Assembly: GCA_964640325.1 (NCBI GenBank)
Contig: CAZXID010000005.1
Span: forward strand, 1 to 64,000
DNA: 64,000 nt
Origin: DAOQAU01 sp964640325
Lineage (GTDB): Bacteria; Cyanobacteriota; Vampirovibrionia; Gastranaerophilales; Gastranaerophilaceae
Direction: 5' to 3'
The translations under genes and the position numbers were made by a program. Shown in pieces: positions 48,719 to 57,708 of the stretch. Positions within the stretch are counted from its first letter, which is position 1. Each line of letters starts with the position of its first letter. A model generated the notes under the pieces. The model was given only the letters and a program-made list of their open reading frames with translations, ran no database searches and was not told the origin of the DNA.

Positions 48719-49566
48719 TTACAAGTTCCCGAATTAATTTCAAGTTGTTTCAGTTCTTCTTCCGACAGTTTAAAAACTTCTTCTTCGGAAGGAAAACTTC
48801 CGTTTTGAACATCTGTGATATATTGTGCGGCACAGTTTTTTATCAAAAGGCTTAAATCACCGTATTTGCGGGCAAATTTTGGAGTAAAATCGCAAAACTT
48901 TCCAAAAATATCGTCGGATACCAAAATTTGCCCCGAGCAATATCTTCCGGCACCTATTCCTATTGTAGGAACATTCAGATTGTCGGTTATGTATTTTGCG
49001 CTTTCTTCCGGCACCATTTCCAATACGATTGCGAAAACTCCCGCTTTTTCAAGTTGTTTTGCCTGTTCTAGAATTTCCAGAGTCTTGTCAAAAGTTTTGC
49101 CCTGAATGTTATACCCGCCGATTGTGTTCAAAAATTGTGGAGTAAAGCCCAGATGTCCCATAACTGGAATCCCTGACTGCACACAGCGTTCAATAACTTC
49201 TGATATATACTTACCCCCGCCTTCGATTTTAACTGCTCTGGCACCTGCACGGATAAATTCTCCGGCGTTTTTGATTGCATTTGAAATATCTGTATGATAA
49301 CTCATAAAAGGCATATCTGCTATTACCATAGCTCTTTTTGAGCCTTTTGCAACGGCTTTTGTAAATATAAGCATTTCTTCCATGCCGATTGAATGCGTTG
49401 TTTCATATCCCAAGGCAACCATCGCAAGTGAATCGCCGACCATAATTATATCTATTCCGCTTTCGTCCAAATATTTGGCGGTTGAATAATCGTAGGCGGT
49501 CAAAGCTGTTATCTTTTGACCGTCTTTTTTTAAGTTTTTAACTGTGTTTACGTTTATTTTTTTCAT
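48712..49566 (-). CDS. panB: 3-methyl-2-oxobutanoate hydroxymethyltransferase
   Basis: This 284-residue enzyme makes ketopantoate from 2-oxoisovalerate. Motifs: TALTAYDYSTAKYLD, MVGDSLAMVALGY, VIADMPFMSYH and MGHLGFTPQ, plus the metal-binding Glu/Asp set of the family. The ATG overlaps the yvcK-like stop by 4 bases, and panC follows with a 7-base overlap. The end has a CKC tail not typical of the family. Confidence 0.96.
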   Translation of the reverse strand: MKKINVNTVKNLKKDGQKITALTAYDYSTAKYLDESGIDIIMVGDSLAMVALGYETTHSIGMEEMLIFTKAVAKGSKRAMVIADMPFMSYHTDISNAIKNAGEFIRAGARAVKIEGGGKYISEVIERCVQSGIPVMGHLGFTPQFLNTIGGYNIQGKTFDKTLEILEQAKQLEKAGVFAIVLEMVPEESAKYITDNLNVPTIGIGAGRYCSGQILVSDDIFGKFCDFTPKFARKYGDLSLLIKNCAAQYITDVQNGSFPSEEEVFKLSEEELKQLEINSGTCKC

Positions 49567-50927
49567 ACGTTTTGAACTTCTTTATTATGGCTAAACAAAG
49601 AGCCTTTTTCGTTTTTTTGCTGCTTGCGGTACCAGTGATAAATTGCCCTTGCCACCCTGTAAGAACTGTGTCTTACCAGCCCTTCTTTGTTTTCTTCTAT
49701 AAGCCGTTTTGAAACAATTTTAACCCCTATTTTTTTAGTGTTTTCTACATCTAATTTAACAGGGAAGGAATTTGCCGCCTCATATTTCCCCGCAAGATTT
49801 TGAGGCAAACTGTCATTTACTAAAACCGCATCCATAATTTTTTTATCACCGGCATGGTTTATTATTGCGTTTAAATGGGTGGAAACATTATATTCATCGG
49901 TTTCCCCTGGTTGGGTCATAATGTTGCATACGTATATTTTTTTTGCATTTGAAAGTGCTATTTCTTGAGCTATTTCTTTTATAAGCAGATTAGGAATCAC
50001 ACTTGTATAAAGGCTTCCGGGCCCTAATATTATTAAATCAGCTTGTTTTATTGCTAAAATTGCATCTTCAAGTGCCCTGCAATTTTCGGGATCGGTAAAA
50101 AGTCTTTTTATTTTGCCATTGGCTTCGGGGATATTGGATTCGCCTCTTATAATCCTTCCGTCTTCCATTTCTGCTACAAGTTTCATATCATCAAGAGTTG
50201 AGGGAAGAACCCTGCCTCTTATTGAAAGAACATTCGATGATTCTTTTACCGCTCTTACCATGTCGCCTGTAATTGAGCAAAGCGCTGTTAAAAACAGGTT
50301 GCCGAAGCTGTGTCCTTCAAGCCCTTCGCCTGTTTTAAATCTGTATTGAAAAAGCTTTGTAACTAAATCCTCATCATCTGCAAGTGCTGCAATACAGTTT
50401 CTTATATCGCCCGGGGGCAAGACACCCATTTCTTCCCTTAATCTTCCCGAGCTTCCTCCGTCATCACCCACCGTAACTATCGCTGTTACGTTATTTGTTA
50501 TTCTTTTAACACCCTTAAGCAGCATGGAAAGTCCTGTGCCGCCGCCCACCGCAACAATTTTCGGCCCGCGATTAAGCTTTCTTCTTCGATAAAGCGCTTC
50601 AAGAATTGTTCCTTTTTCTTTTCCGTTATGTAAATCCAGAATTGACAAATTCGTCTTTTGCCAGCCTTTGAAAAAGACAAAAACTCCTATTGCCGCTACT
50701 GCAATACCGACTAAAGCCGAATTAATATTCATTGCAATTTTTCTTACAAATTCCATTGTATAAAATACAGGACGCATATTAAAGACAATTAACGTACCTA
50801 AAATAATCAAAAGTGAGCCGAAAAATATCATTGCAAACCATCTTTTGACCTGTAATCCAGGTAAAAGCCATACGGCATCTTTTGGCATTTTTATATCTTT
50901 AATATCTTTTGATAAAAAATTTTTCAC
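49563..50927 (-). CDS. YvcK/CofD-like protein with N-terminal membrane helices
   Basis: This 454-residue protein starts at GTG 50927 after AAAGG. Two membrane helices lie at about 30-55 and 70-100, followed by a YvcK/CofD domain: IVAVGGGTGLSMLLKG, VTVGDDGGSSGRLREE, LPPGDIRNCIAALAD and LIILGPGSLYTSVIPNLL. YvcK proteins bind UDP-sugars and control carbon flow into cell wall; the membrane-anchored form is known in several phyla. It overlaps panB by 4 bases, an operon of mixed function. Confidence 0.9.
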   Translation of the reverse strand: MKNFLSKDIKDIKMPKDAVWLLPGLQVKRWFAMIFFGSLLIILGTLIVFNMRPVFYTMEFVRKIAMNINSALVGIAVAAIGVFVFFKGWQKTNLSILDLHNGKEKGTILEALYRRRKLNRGPKIVAVGGGTGLSMLLKGVKRITNNVTAIVTVGDDGGSSGRLREEMGVLPPGDIRNCIAALADDEDLVTKLFQYRFKTGEGLEGHSFGNLFLTALCSITGDMVRAVKESSNVLSIRGRVLPSTLDDMKLVAEMEDGRIIRGESNIPEANGKIKRLFTDPENCRALEDAILAIKQADLIILGPGSLYTSVIPNLLIKEIAQEIALSNAKKIYVCNIMTQPGETDEYNVSTHLNAIINHAGDKKIMDAVLVNDSLPQNLAGKYEAANSFPVKLDVENTKKIGVKIVSKRLIEENKEGLVRHSSYRVARAIYHWYRKQQKNEKGSLFSHNKEVQNV

Positions 50928-50958
50928 TTTGCACCTTTAACCTTTTTTAGACTGTATT

Positions 50959-51774
50959 CTATACCCAGCCCGAGTCCTTAACTTTGTTGTAATTTACAGG
51001 TATAGGCTTGATAATTTCATTTGCTCTTTTTGCAAGGTCAATTGAATTTGCGACCCTGCTTGAAAAGTGTATTGTATCAACTTTTACAACTGTTTGTCCG
51101 TTTGAATTATTGTCAATTTGAGAAGCCCTAAGAAGATTTTGAAGTCTTCTTAGAGAAAATTCGGTGTTTATAATTCCATTGGTTGAATAATCCACAGATC
51201 CGTCAGTATTGTAATTTCTGTCTAATCTGACTTCGTGTGCAATCGGAAGTTTTACGAATTCTCCGGTTTTTTCGGTTATATCGCCCGAAGGCCCGTAGTA
51301 AACAAGCCATTGAGAACATTTTTTGATGGCTTTTGCAATTGAACATGCGAATGAAAAATTTTCACCGGCAAGTTTGTACATTGCGCCATGGGGTCTTACA
51401 TGTTCAATTTCAAGTCCGTAAGCCTTTGCAAAGGACATAATCGCGCCGATTTGATAAACAACCGTTGCCTCAATTTCTTCTTCGGAAAGATTCATAAGCC
51501 GATGCCCGAAACCTTCAATATCTCTGAAGCCTATATGAGCACCTATTACAAGGTTTTTTTCTTTTGCTTTTAAAATCGCATTTTTGATGCTAAGCGGATC
51601 GCCGGCATGAAAGCCTGTTGAAATATTTACAGAACTTACCCAATCGAGCATGTCGAATTCATTTTCGTTTTTGTAAATGCCAAACCCTTGTGCCAAATCG
51701 CAGTTAAAGTCTACAGAAGTGATTCTTCTTATTTCGTTGCTTTGTTTTTTATACTTATCCAAAACTTTTGGCAT
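50959..51774 (-). CDS. pxpA: LamB/YcsF-family protein (5-oxoprolinase subunit A-like)
   Basis: This 271-residue protein has DFNCDLAQGFG, NISTGFHAGDPLSIK, VIGAHIGFRDIEGFGHRLM and HVRPHGAMYKLAG, the LamB/YcsF metal-binding set. In PxpABC it opens 5-oxoproline to glutamate, but no pxpB or pxpC is next to it. The family core normally reads CGFHAGDP; here STGFHAGDP. Start ATG 51774 follows AAGGGGAAG. It stands 31 bases upstream of the yvcK-like gene. Confidence 0.75.
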   Translation of the reverse strand: MPKVLDKYKKQSNEIRRITSVDFNCDLAQGFGIYKNENEFDMLDWVSSVNISTGFHAGDPLSIKNAILKAKEKNLVIGAHIGFRDIEGFGHRLMNLSEEEIEATVVYQIGAIMSFAKAYGLEIEHVRPHGAMYKLAGENFSFACSIAKAIKKCSQWLVYYGPSGDITEKTGEFVKLPIAHEVRLDRNYNTDGSVDYSTNGIINTEFSLRRLQNLLRASQIDNNSNGQTVVKVDTIHFSSRVANSIDLAKRANEIIKPIPVNYNKVKDSGWV

Positions 51775-51911
51775 TTCTTCCCCTTTTGGTCTTGACACTA
51801 AAATTATACTCGCTCAAGATATTTAATCCACAGTCTTTATAAAACATTAATGTGCTGCGCGGGCAGACCTTCTGTGCGGATTGTATAGGATGCCCGAATT
51901 TCAGCTATTAA

Positions 51912-51948
51912 CTTCTATTTACCATTTACTATTTACCATTTACTATTT
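51912..51948. repeat. Heptamer tandem repeats before lptB
   Basis: ATTTACC, ATTTACT, ATTTACC, ATTTACT in strict 7-base period directly upstream of the lptB promoter. Confidence 0.65.
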
Positions 51949-51949
51949 C

Positions 51950-51983
51950 TTGCATTGAGATTGTTTTTGACATAAAATTGTCA
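51950..51983 (+). promoter_or_regulatory. lptB promoter with a palindrome over the -10
   Basis: TTGCAT (51950-51955), 17 bases, TAAAAT (51973-51978). The -10 is the centre of a perfect TGACA/TGTCA palindrome (51968-51983), a good operator position. The leader carries a GGGTGAGG ribosome site. Confidence 0.6.
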
Positions 51984-52002
51984 TAAGAAGGGTGAGGAAA
52001 AT

Positions 52003-52728
52003 ATGAAAATTACGGCAAAAAATCTTGTAAAAATATATGGGGACAGAAGCGTTGTAAATGATGTTTCTTTTGAAATTAATAAAGGAGAAGTAGTTTGTCT
52101 TTTGGGTCCTAACGGAGCTGGTAAAACAACAACATTTTATATGGTCGTTGGACTTGTGAAGCCTAACAAAGGACATGTCTACATCAACGATCAGGATATT
52201 TCCGCATGGCCGATGAATGTTCGTGCAAAAGCAGGGGTCGGCTACCTGCCTCAGGAGGCTTCAATTTTTAGAAAATTAAGCGTTGAAGATAATATTAAAC
52301 TCGTTCTGGAAATGAACGAAAAACTTACCGTTGATGAGAAAAAACGAAAACTGGAAGAACTGCTTACAGAGTTTGGTATTATAAAACTTCGCGGAGAATC
52401 GGCGGTTTCTTTATCCGGTGGCGAAAGAAGAAGAGTCGAGCTTGCAAGGGCGCTTGCCGCAAGTCCAGATTTTATACTTCTGGATGAGCCGTTTACAGGA
52501 ATTGATCCTATTGCAATAGGCGAAATCAAAGAAAATATCCGCAAATTATCTGATGATAAAGGGCTTGGGGTTTTAATCACAGACCATAACCCCAAAGCGA
52601 CACTTTCGATTACAGACAGGGCCTATGTTATTTTTGACGGAAAAATCAAAATTGAAGGCAAAAGCCAAGATGTTGCCAATGACCCTGTTGCAAAAGAATT
52701 TTATTTAGGAAAGGATTTTGAACTTTAA
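52003..52728 (+). CDS. lptB: LPS export ATPase LptB
   Basis: This 241-residue ABC ATPase has Walker A GPNGAGKTT, signature LSGGERRRVELARALA, Walker B FILLDEPFTGIDP and the switch His in ITDHN. GVGYLPQEASIFRKLS is typical of LptB. It powers LPS extraction from the inner membrane together with LptF and LptG. The next gene, an LptF/G permease, starts on the last base of its stop (TAATG). Confidence 0.95.
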   Translation: MKITAKNLVKIYGDRSVVNDVSFEINKGEVVCLLGPNGAGKTTTFYMVVGLVKPNKGHVYINDQDISAWPMNVRAKAGVGYLPQEASIFRKLSVEDNIKLVLEMNEKLTVDEKKRKLEELLTEFGIIKLRGESAVSLSGGERRRVELARALAASPDFILLDEPFTGIDPIAIGEIKENIRKLSDDKGLGVLITDHNPKATLSITDRAYVIFDGKIKIEGKSQDVANDPVAKEFYLGKDFEL

Positions 52729-53846
52729 TGAAATTGCTTTCAAAAATAAAATTATATGATAAATACATTTTTTCTCAGGTTTTTTGGGCGACAATGGTAT
52801 CAATTCTGCTTTTTACCGTTATCTGGATTGCGCCGGAGATGCTTTTGAACACAATAAGAAAAACTCTTGAGGGTGAATATACAACCAAAACAGCTATTTT
52901 AGTGTTGTTTTATGAGCTTCCAAATATTTTGGGCAAAGCTTTGCCTGTAGGACTTTTGTTGGGCGCACTTTTTACATTTGATAAATTGAGCAAAGATTTT
53001 GAGCTTACCATTTTTAGAGTTGCGGGGCTTTCTTTTTGGAGAATTCTTGCCCCTGTGTTGGTTTTAAGTCTTATGGTTACAGCTTTTTGCTTTGTGACTT
53101 ATGATAAATTAATTCCGTTTTCGGCAAATAAGCTTGTAGGTATTAAGCGCGAATACAGCCCTTCGCAGTATATTTACACTCAAAAAGACGATAAAAACAG
53201 ACCAACTTTGGGGGTTATAGTTTCAAGATTTAATTACAGTAACATCGCAAATGTTATTGTGCTCGATTTTTCGGAAAAAACTTATACCGATTTGCATGCT
53301 CTTTCTCATATTTTTGTGGCAAAAAATGCCGACCATTACCTTGACAAGTGGATTTTAAAAGATGTTATCGAGTATAGAATTTCAAATGACGGTATTTTTG
53401 AAGAAATAAAACACTTAAATAATTTAGAAATTTTGCAAGGCAAAGCCGCACAAAATGCTTATGATTTGATGATTTATTCGCTTAAGCGCGACAGAGAAAT
53501 CGGAAACGGAGATTTAAGAAGATATATAAAATTGCTTAAACAAGAGGATTTACAGGAAGAATACAGATTTATGCTTAATAAATATTTTCAAAGATTTTTC
53601 CATCCGTTTGTATGTGTTTTGTTGGCAATTTTAGGATGTTTATTGGGCTTTAGCAAGCCCAGAGAGCAACGCTTGGTGGGATTTACTATAGCAATCGGCT
53701 GTATTTTTCTTTACTACATAACACTTCCGTTTTTTGATTTGTTAGCAGAAAAGGGAGTTTTGCATCCTTTTATAACAGCATCTTTCCCGCTTATTGCTTT
53801 TACTTGCGCAATTTGGGCATTTTATAAATCAAAAGAAATTGGCTGA
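52728..53846 (+). CDS. LptF/LptG-family LPS export permease
   Basis: This 372-residue YjgP/YjgQ-family protein has an N-terminal membrane pair (YIFSQVFWATMVSILLFTVIW; LLLGALFTFDKLSKDFELT), a periplasmic jellyroll (about 140-260) and four C-terminal helices (RFFHPFVCVLLAILGCLLG). It works with LptB to move LPS to the periplasmic bridge. Only one permease is next to lptB; the second LptF/G must lie elsewhere, or the pair is a homodimer. It starts by a one-base overlap with lptB. Confidence 0.88.
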   Translation: MKLLSKIKLYDKYIFSQVFWATMVSILLFTVIWIAPEMLLNTIRKTLEGEYTTKTAILVLFYELPNILGKALPVGLLLGALFTFDKLSKDFELTIFRVAGLSFWRILAPVLVLSLMVTAFCFVTYDKLIPFSANKLVGIKREYSPSQYIYTQKDDKNRPTLGVIVSRFNYSNIANVIVLDFSEKTYTDLHALSHIFVAKNADHYLDKWILKDVIEYRISNDGIFEEIKHLNNLEILQGKAAQNAYDLMIYSLKRDREIGNGDLRRYIKLLKQEDLQEEYRFMLNKYFQRFFHPFVCVLLAILGCLLGFSKPREQRLVGFTIAIGCIFLYYITLPFFDLLAEKGVLHPFITASFPLIAFTCAIWAFYKSKEIG

Positions 53847-53887
53847 AAAGCGGAATGGTTTAAAAAATGATAGGAGGGCAAGAGGGA

Positions 53888-54694
53888 ATGAAAAATCAGA
53901 AAATAATTTTATTGGGGTTATTTATTGTTTCCTTTTTGGTTTGTGGATTTTGTGTTTCCGAACCAGTTCAAATTGATTATCAAAACGGCATTTATCACAT
54001 TAAGCTAGATGGCAAAAGGCTTCAAAAAGGAATTAAGTTTGTTGCAAGCGAAAAATTAATGACAAATAAAGAAGCGCATGAAATCTCCCGATCAAAGCTC
54101 ACAATTAATACAGGTTTTTTTGATCCTAAAAATCAAAAAACAATTTCTTATATAGTGACCGACAGAAATATTTCGGCAGACCCTTTATTTAACGAAAATT
54201 TGCTGATGAACCCTGTTTTAAGGCAAAATTTGGACAAAATCATAAACAGAACAGAATTCAGAGTAGTGGATTGTGACGGAAAAATTAATTATGAAATAGT
54301 CCCTCATAAAACAAATCTTGATTTTGCCTGTTCGGTTGTAACTTCAGCACAGGGCGGTCCTATGCTTTTGCCTGAGCTTAAATTGGAAGAAGAATTTTTT
54401 ATACTTAAAAAAGACGGGAAAATTGTCCGCACTTCGGCTTCGGTTTTGGAAAAAACCGCAAGAACAATTATAGGGCTTAAAGGTCAGGATATTCATATTT
54501 TAATTATCACAAACGATAATCCGATGACAATTTATGAGGCAAGAGATTTGTGTCAGCAGCTAGGGTTTGAAAAAGCTATGGCATTTGATGGTGGAAGTTC
54601 CACCTCAATGAATTACAAAAAATCAATCGAAGTCGTTTCGACAAACGATTCTGCGGGAAGACTCTTAAAATCATTTATGATTGTGAATTATTAA
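53888..54694 (+). CDS. Phosphodiester glycosidase (NAGPA-like) family protein, exported
   Basis: This 268-residue protein begins at ATG 53888 after AGAGGG and has an N-terminal export segment (IILLGLFIVSFLVCGFC) that may be a lipoprotein-type or uncleaved signal. The domain has TINTGFFD, a middle TARTIIGLK and FEKAMAFDGGSSTSMNY, the NAGPA pattern in which the Asp and Gly-Gly form the active site. It would cleave sugar phosphodiesters in the envelope. It is probably co-transcribed with the lpt genes, 41 bases away. Confidence 0.8.
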   Translation: MKNQKIILLGLFIVSFLVCGFCVSEPVQIDYQNGIYHIKLDGKRLQKGIKFVASEKLMTNKEAHEISRSKLTINTGFFDPKNQKTISYIVTDRNISADPLFNENLLMNPVLRQNLDKIINRTEFRVVDCDGKINYEIVPHKTNLDFACSVVTSAQGGPMLLPELKLEEEFFILKKDGKIVRTSASVLEKTARTIIGLKGQDIHILIITNDNPMTIYEARDLCQQLGFEKAMAFDGGSSTSMNYKKSIEVVSTNDSAGRLLKSFMIVNY

Positions 54695-55221
54695 GCTTTA
54701 ATTCTTTTGAAAAATTCAATCATTTTTTTTGCAGAATTTATCAAGTTTGGGAAAAGTCCCTGGTTGTGCCCCATTTCAAGCATTTCTTTTGCATTATTTT
54801 CAAAAGAATCTATGTTGTAAAGTCCTTTGTATATCATTGTAAAAAATCCTGTCCTGTCTGCGCCGGCTTTGCAGTGCAAATGAACTTTTCTTTTGCTGTT
54901 CGGATTCCTTATTTCTTCAATTAGTTCAATAAATTTTTTCACCGTAAGTTCACTTATGGTTCTTGTGCCTGTAGGTAAATGATGATAGTTTAAGTTTATT
55001 TGTTTTAAATATTGGGACTCGTCAAAATCTATCTTTGGCTCGTACATGGTCCTGAAATTAATAACATCTGTAATGCCTTGATTTTTCAACCATAAAAAAT
55101 TTTCTTTGTCCGGCTGGGCAGAGCGTGAAACATATTCGTCTATTACCTTGTAATTTTTAGGCGGCAGAATTAATTTTTTGAAGGATATAGGAACAGAATT
55201 TATTTTAGATACTGTTAACAT
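54691..55221 (-). CDS. Tyrosine/dual-specificity phosphatase
   Basis: This 176-residue protein has the catalytic P-loop HCKAGADRTGF (CX5R) and an upstream SRSAQPDKENF with the WLKNQGITDVINFR segment of the DSP/Siw14-like group. It removes phosphate from tyrosine residues or phosphoinositides. No export signal is evident, so it is cytoplasmic. The stop overlaps the convergent phosphodiester glycosidase by 4 bases; rpsT lies 72 bases upstream on the same strand. Confidence 0.85.
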   Translation of the reverse strand: MLTVSKINSVPISFKKLILPPKNYKVIDEYVSRSAQPDKENFLWLKNQGITDVINFRTMYEPKIDFDESQYLKQINLNYHHLPTGTRTISELTVKKFIELIEEIRNPNSKRKVHLHCKAGADRTGFFTMIYKGLYNIDSFENNAKEMLEMGHNQGLFPNLINSAKKMIEFFKRIKA

Positions 55222-55246
55222 TAAATTATCCTTTATCTTTTGTTAA

Positions 55247-55276
55247 AAAACAGTGGTTTTTTGAAACCACTGTTTT
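55247..55276 (-). terminator. Terminator of rpsT
   Basis: AAAACAGTGGTTT and AAACCACTGTTTT form a perfect 13-base stem (55247-55259 and 55264-55276). On the minus strand the stem is followed by a T-run, and it starts 16 bases after the rpsT stop. Confidence 0.85.
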
Positions 55277-55292
55277 TTATTTAAAATATTAA

Positions 55293-55565
55293 TTACTTTT
55301 TTGCACTGAGTTTGTTGAGTGCAAGAGATAATCTTGATTTTTTTCTTGCGGCTGTATTTTTGTGCAAGATACCTTTTACAACCGCTTTGTCACAAAGTTT
55401 ATAAACTTTTGAAACTGCTTCTTCAAGTGCTTTTTTATCTTTGCCTTGAGCAAGTTCAAGCACTTTTTTAACAGCTGTTTTGATTGAAGATTTGAATGCT
55501 GTATTTTTTTCAGCGTTTCTTTCGGCGGTTAAGATTCTCTTTTTTGCTGACTTAATATTTGCCAT
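55293..55565 (-). CDS. rpsT: 30S ribosomal protein S20
   Basis: This 90-residue, Lys/Ala-rich, all-helical protein matches S20 from its start: ANIKSAKKRI, then NTAARKKSRLSLALNKL at the end, which binds 16S rRNA. Length is normal. The start follows AGAAAGG. A perfect ATGCTC/GAGCAT palindrome at 55634-55646 lies about 70 bases upstream of the start, in the promoter region. Confidence 0.97.
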   Translation of the reverse strand: MANIKSAKKRILTAERNAEKNTAFKSSIKTAVKKVLELAQGKDKKALEEAVSKVYKLCDKAVVKGILHKNTAARKKSRLSLALNKLSAKK

Positions 55566-55689
55566 TTTCGATTTACCTTTCTTAATTGATTTTTGTGCTT
55601 AATGACGGCACAAATATACAGAGGATAGTGTTAATGCTCTGAGCATATTACAAACGCGCATAAATTACAAGAATTTTGTTAAGGAAGTT

Positions 55690-57633
55690 TTACTTAAATC
55701 TGTTTTCAAGATATTTGATTTTGTTTTGGATTTTATTTTTATCTGCACAAGTCGGATTTATATTTAAATAAATTTTGTAATTTGTAACCGCTGAATTGTA
55801 GTCTTGCTGTTTTTCGTAAGCATCTGCCAAAATCAAATAACTTTGAAAATTATTTGGATTAAGTCCTATTGCGCGTGTAGCATATTCCTGTGCGGTCGGG
55901 TAATTTTTTGTTTTTAGAAAATACTCTGCCGACTTAAGACTGTTTTGAGAATATTTTTCACATTTTTTTATGTAATCGGAGTTTGCAAGTGCCTGCATGT
56001 TTTGCGGATCTTTTTTTAAAATATTTTCTATGACGGTTTTTGCGCTGTCATATTGCTTGTTGTAGATAAAAATTTCTGTTAAATAAAGTTCATCCTCGCT
56101 GCTTTTAGCAGAGGCTGAAGCAAGTTCAAACATTTTTTTGGCTTCGGCCGGCTTATTCAAAGAAAGATAGGCTTCTCCTTTGACTACTGTTGCGGTAAGT
56201 GTTGTGTCGGTTGAGTTAATTATGTTTTGAAGTTCATTTTCGCTCATTGCAGGCTGATTTATTACTTTTGCAAGCTTTAGTTTTGCCAGATGAAGTTCCA
56301 AATCATTGTTATTTGCTTTTATCGCATTGTTTAATTCGTCAAATGCCCTGTAAAGTTCTTGATTAGAGCCTAAAACAGATTTGTTTGAGGAAATTTGGGC
56401 TTTTGCAAAATAAGCATTTGCAAGCCCTTTCAGCGCTTCGTTTTTATAATCGTCTATTTGTGTAAGTGCCGAATAATTTTCTATCGCTTGAGTGTATTTT
56501 CCGTTTGAAAGCGAAATGTCTGCGATTTTAAGCTTTGCATCATAGTATGTAGGGTCAATCGAAAGTGCTGTCTTAAGCTGTTCTATAGCAAATTCTCCGT
56601 CACCTCTTTTTTCGTAAACTTCTGCAAGGTTAAAGTAGGCGGGCGCAAATTCCGGCTTTATCATAACCGCTTTTCTGAATGCGTTTATCGCGGCGGCTTC
56701 GTTTCCTTGTTTTATATAAATTTCACCTGATAAATTTTGAAAAGCATAAGAATGGGGATTAATTGCAAGCGCGTTGTTTAGATATGTAAGCGCTTTTGAA
56801 TATTCTTGCCTTTGGGTTGCGACTTGTGCCAGATGATACATTGCAGTTGTGTTTTGAGTGTTATATAAAAGTGCCTGATTGAATTTTTTTTCGGCATCAT
56901 CCAATTTGCCGTCAACTAAATCCATTGTGCCCATATTGTCTATAGCGGTTGAATATTTTGGATTAAGCTCTACAGCTTTTGCAAAAAGCTTTTTCGCATC
57001 TGTGTCTTTTCCCAACTGAAGCGAAACCACTCCTGCTGCATTGTAGTAACGGGCATCTTTTTTATCCAGTTCTATGGCTTTATTAAATTCACTTAGAGAA
57101 TTTTCAAATAATTTTTGCGAATTTTTAATATGCTCCATATTTGAAGATGTTGTTCTTTTGTAATAAATAATGCCTTGTGCATAGTGCAGGTCGGAATTGT
57201 CGGGATATTTTTTCAAAAGCTCGTTCAGTTGAGTTTGGGCAGGGTCAAGCTTGTATTGTTTTGCAAGTGAAACAACCCAAAGTGCTTTTGCTTTTATGTT
57301 TTTTGAATTAGAATTGATTGCTGTTTTTAATATTTTATCGGCATCTTCATAGTAGCTGTTTTCGATAAGTTTATCGATTTCATCGTAGTTGACGTATTTT
57401 TTAACAACTTTTTTTTGCACTTTGCGAAATTTTGAATACTGAATCTTTGTAGAAAGGGTTTGTTCTTGACCTACGGTGGGATTTTGAGGGAGATTTTCGG
57501 GAAATTCTTTAATTATGTCTGTTTTTGCAGGGTGTACCTGAATAGGAGCCGAAGAATCTTCTTGCGCAGAAACATTTATGATTGAGGCACTAAGAGCACA
57601 TGCAAAAACCAAAACAGCTAAATTTTTTTTCAT
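55690..57633 (-). CDS. Exported TPR-repeat protein
   Basis: This 647-residue protein has a signal peptide (MKKNLAVLVFACALSASIINVSA) and then about a dozen TPR units from residue 130 on (for example AEVYEKRGDGEFAIEQLKTAL and LAQVATQRQEYSKALTYL). TPR arrays hold protein partners, so this is probably a periplasmic scaffold. No catalytic domain is seen. A GAGGGGG ribosome site precedes the start. It is separate from the efflux operon by 75 bases. Confidence 0.85.
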   Translation of the reverse strand: MKKNLAVLVFACALSASIINVSAQEDSSAPIQVHPAKTDIIKEFPENLPQNPTVGQEQTLSTKIQYSKFRKVQKKVVKKYVNYDEIDKLIENSYYEDADKILKTAINSNSKNIKAKALWVVSLAKQYKLDPAQTQLNELLKKYPDNSDLHYAQGIIYYKRTTSSNMEHIKNSQKLFENSLSEFNKAIELDKKDARYYNAAGVVSLQLGKDTDAKKLFAKAVELNPKYSTAIDNMGTMDLVDGKLDDAEKKFNQALLYNTQNTTAMYHLAQVATQRQEYSKALTYLNNALAINPHSYAFQNLSGEIYIKQGNEAAAINAFRKAVMIKPEFAPAYFNLAEVYEKRGDGEFAIEQLKTALSIDPTYYDAKLKIADISLSNGKYTQAIENYSALTQIDDYKNEALKGLANAYFAKAQISSNKSVLGSNQELYRAFDELNNAIKANNNDLELHLAKLKLAKVINQPAMSENELQNIINSTDTTLTATVVKGEAYLSLNKPAEAKKMFELASASAKSSEDELYLTEIFIYNKQYDSAKTVIENILKKDPQNMQALANSDYIKKCEKYSQNSLKSAEYFLKTKNYPTAQEYATRAIGLNPNNFQSYLILADAYEKQQDYNSAVTNYKIYLNINPTCADKNKIQNKIKYLENRFK

Positions 57634-57708
57634 AAAAACTTCCCCCTCTTAATTAAATTATTGTATATGATTTTGGAGTAAATGTAAAGTTATTAAGGGT
57701 GCTTTTGA

